Source: Bacteroidaceae bacterium (GTDB lineage: Bacteria; Bacteroidota; Bacteroidia; Bacteroidales; Bacteroidaceae). From it: a stretch of DNA of 6,141 nt. The stretch covers positions 1 through 6,141 of the forward strand of contig CAAFRW010000173.1 in the NCBI GenBank assembly GCA_900765575.1, written 5' to 3'. Below, one piece after another: positions 6,116-6,141 of this stretch. The translations under genes and the position numbers were made by a program. Positions within the stretch are counted from its first letter, which is position 1. Each line of letters begins with the position of its first letter. The notes beneath the pieces are model-generated. The model searched no databases. It was given only the letters and a program-made list of their open reading frames with translations, and had not been told where the DNA came from.

Positions 6116-6141
6116 ATGAAAAAAAACACGTATGCAATGCC
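6116..6141 (+). CDS. 5' end of a further gene, cut by the window edge
   Basis: An ATG at 6116 opens a frame that runs to the last base and encodes MKKNTYAM plus one incomplete codon (CC, which must be proline). A basic start of this kind is common in exported Bacteroides proteins, and it is preceded by an A-rich stretch (6097-6106) instead of a Shine-Dalgarno. It lies on the same strand as the two glycosidases, so it may belong to the same locus, for example as a transporter, binding protein or another enzyme. Eight residues do not allow a family call. Confidence 0.45.

Overview
The window looks like part of a Bacteroides-type genome (gut Bacteroidota). The reasons are AT-rich intergenic DNA, start codons without a real Shine-Dalgarno sequence, several matches to the Bacteroidota promoter consensus (TAnnTTTG at -7, TTG/TTTG near -33), and two large exported glycoside hydrolases of the kind found in polysaccharide- or glycoside-utilization loci. 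The species cannot be fixed from sequence reading alone.

Layout: bases 1-423 hold no convincing gene, only a perfect GC-rich hairpin (22-51, probably the terminator of a gene left of the window) and a promoter (361-391) for a tRNA. A class II tRNA-Leu with anticodon TAG occupies 424-505 and is closed by a strong intrinsic terminator (509-550). A GH78 alpha-L-rhamnosidase-family enzyme with a signal peptide follows on the + strand (734-2923). After a 463-base gap comes a GH3 beta-glucosidase-family lipoprotein (3387-5687). A second gap of 428 bases leads to the first nine codons of another + strand gene (6116 onward), cut by the window end.

Functionally the two enzymes make sense as a pair: an alpha-rhamnosidase that exposes a sugar, and a beta-glucosidase-type enzyme that could remove the next one, as needed for rhamnosyl-glucosides of plants or for side chains of rhamnose-containing polysaccharides. 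No SusC/SusD transporter, regulator or other enzyme is visible, so the substrate is inferred only in broad terms.

The two long gaps are the least ordinary parts. The first contains a 136-base segment bounded by near-perfect inverted repeats (3080-3215), resembling a small non-autonomous element or a structured RNA leader. The second reads like weakly coding, stop-interrupted sequence and also carries a candidate promoter and a stem-loop upstream of the next gene. No CRISPR array, complete insertion sequence or phage gene was seen. I found no convincing new biological system; the best leads are the atypical catalytic motif of the GH78 enzyme and the inverted-repeat element.
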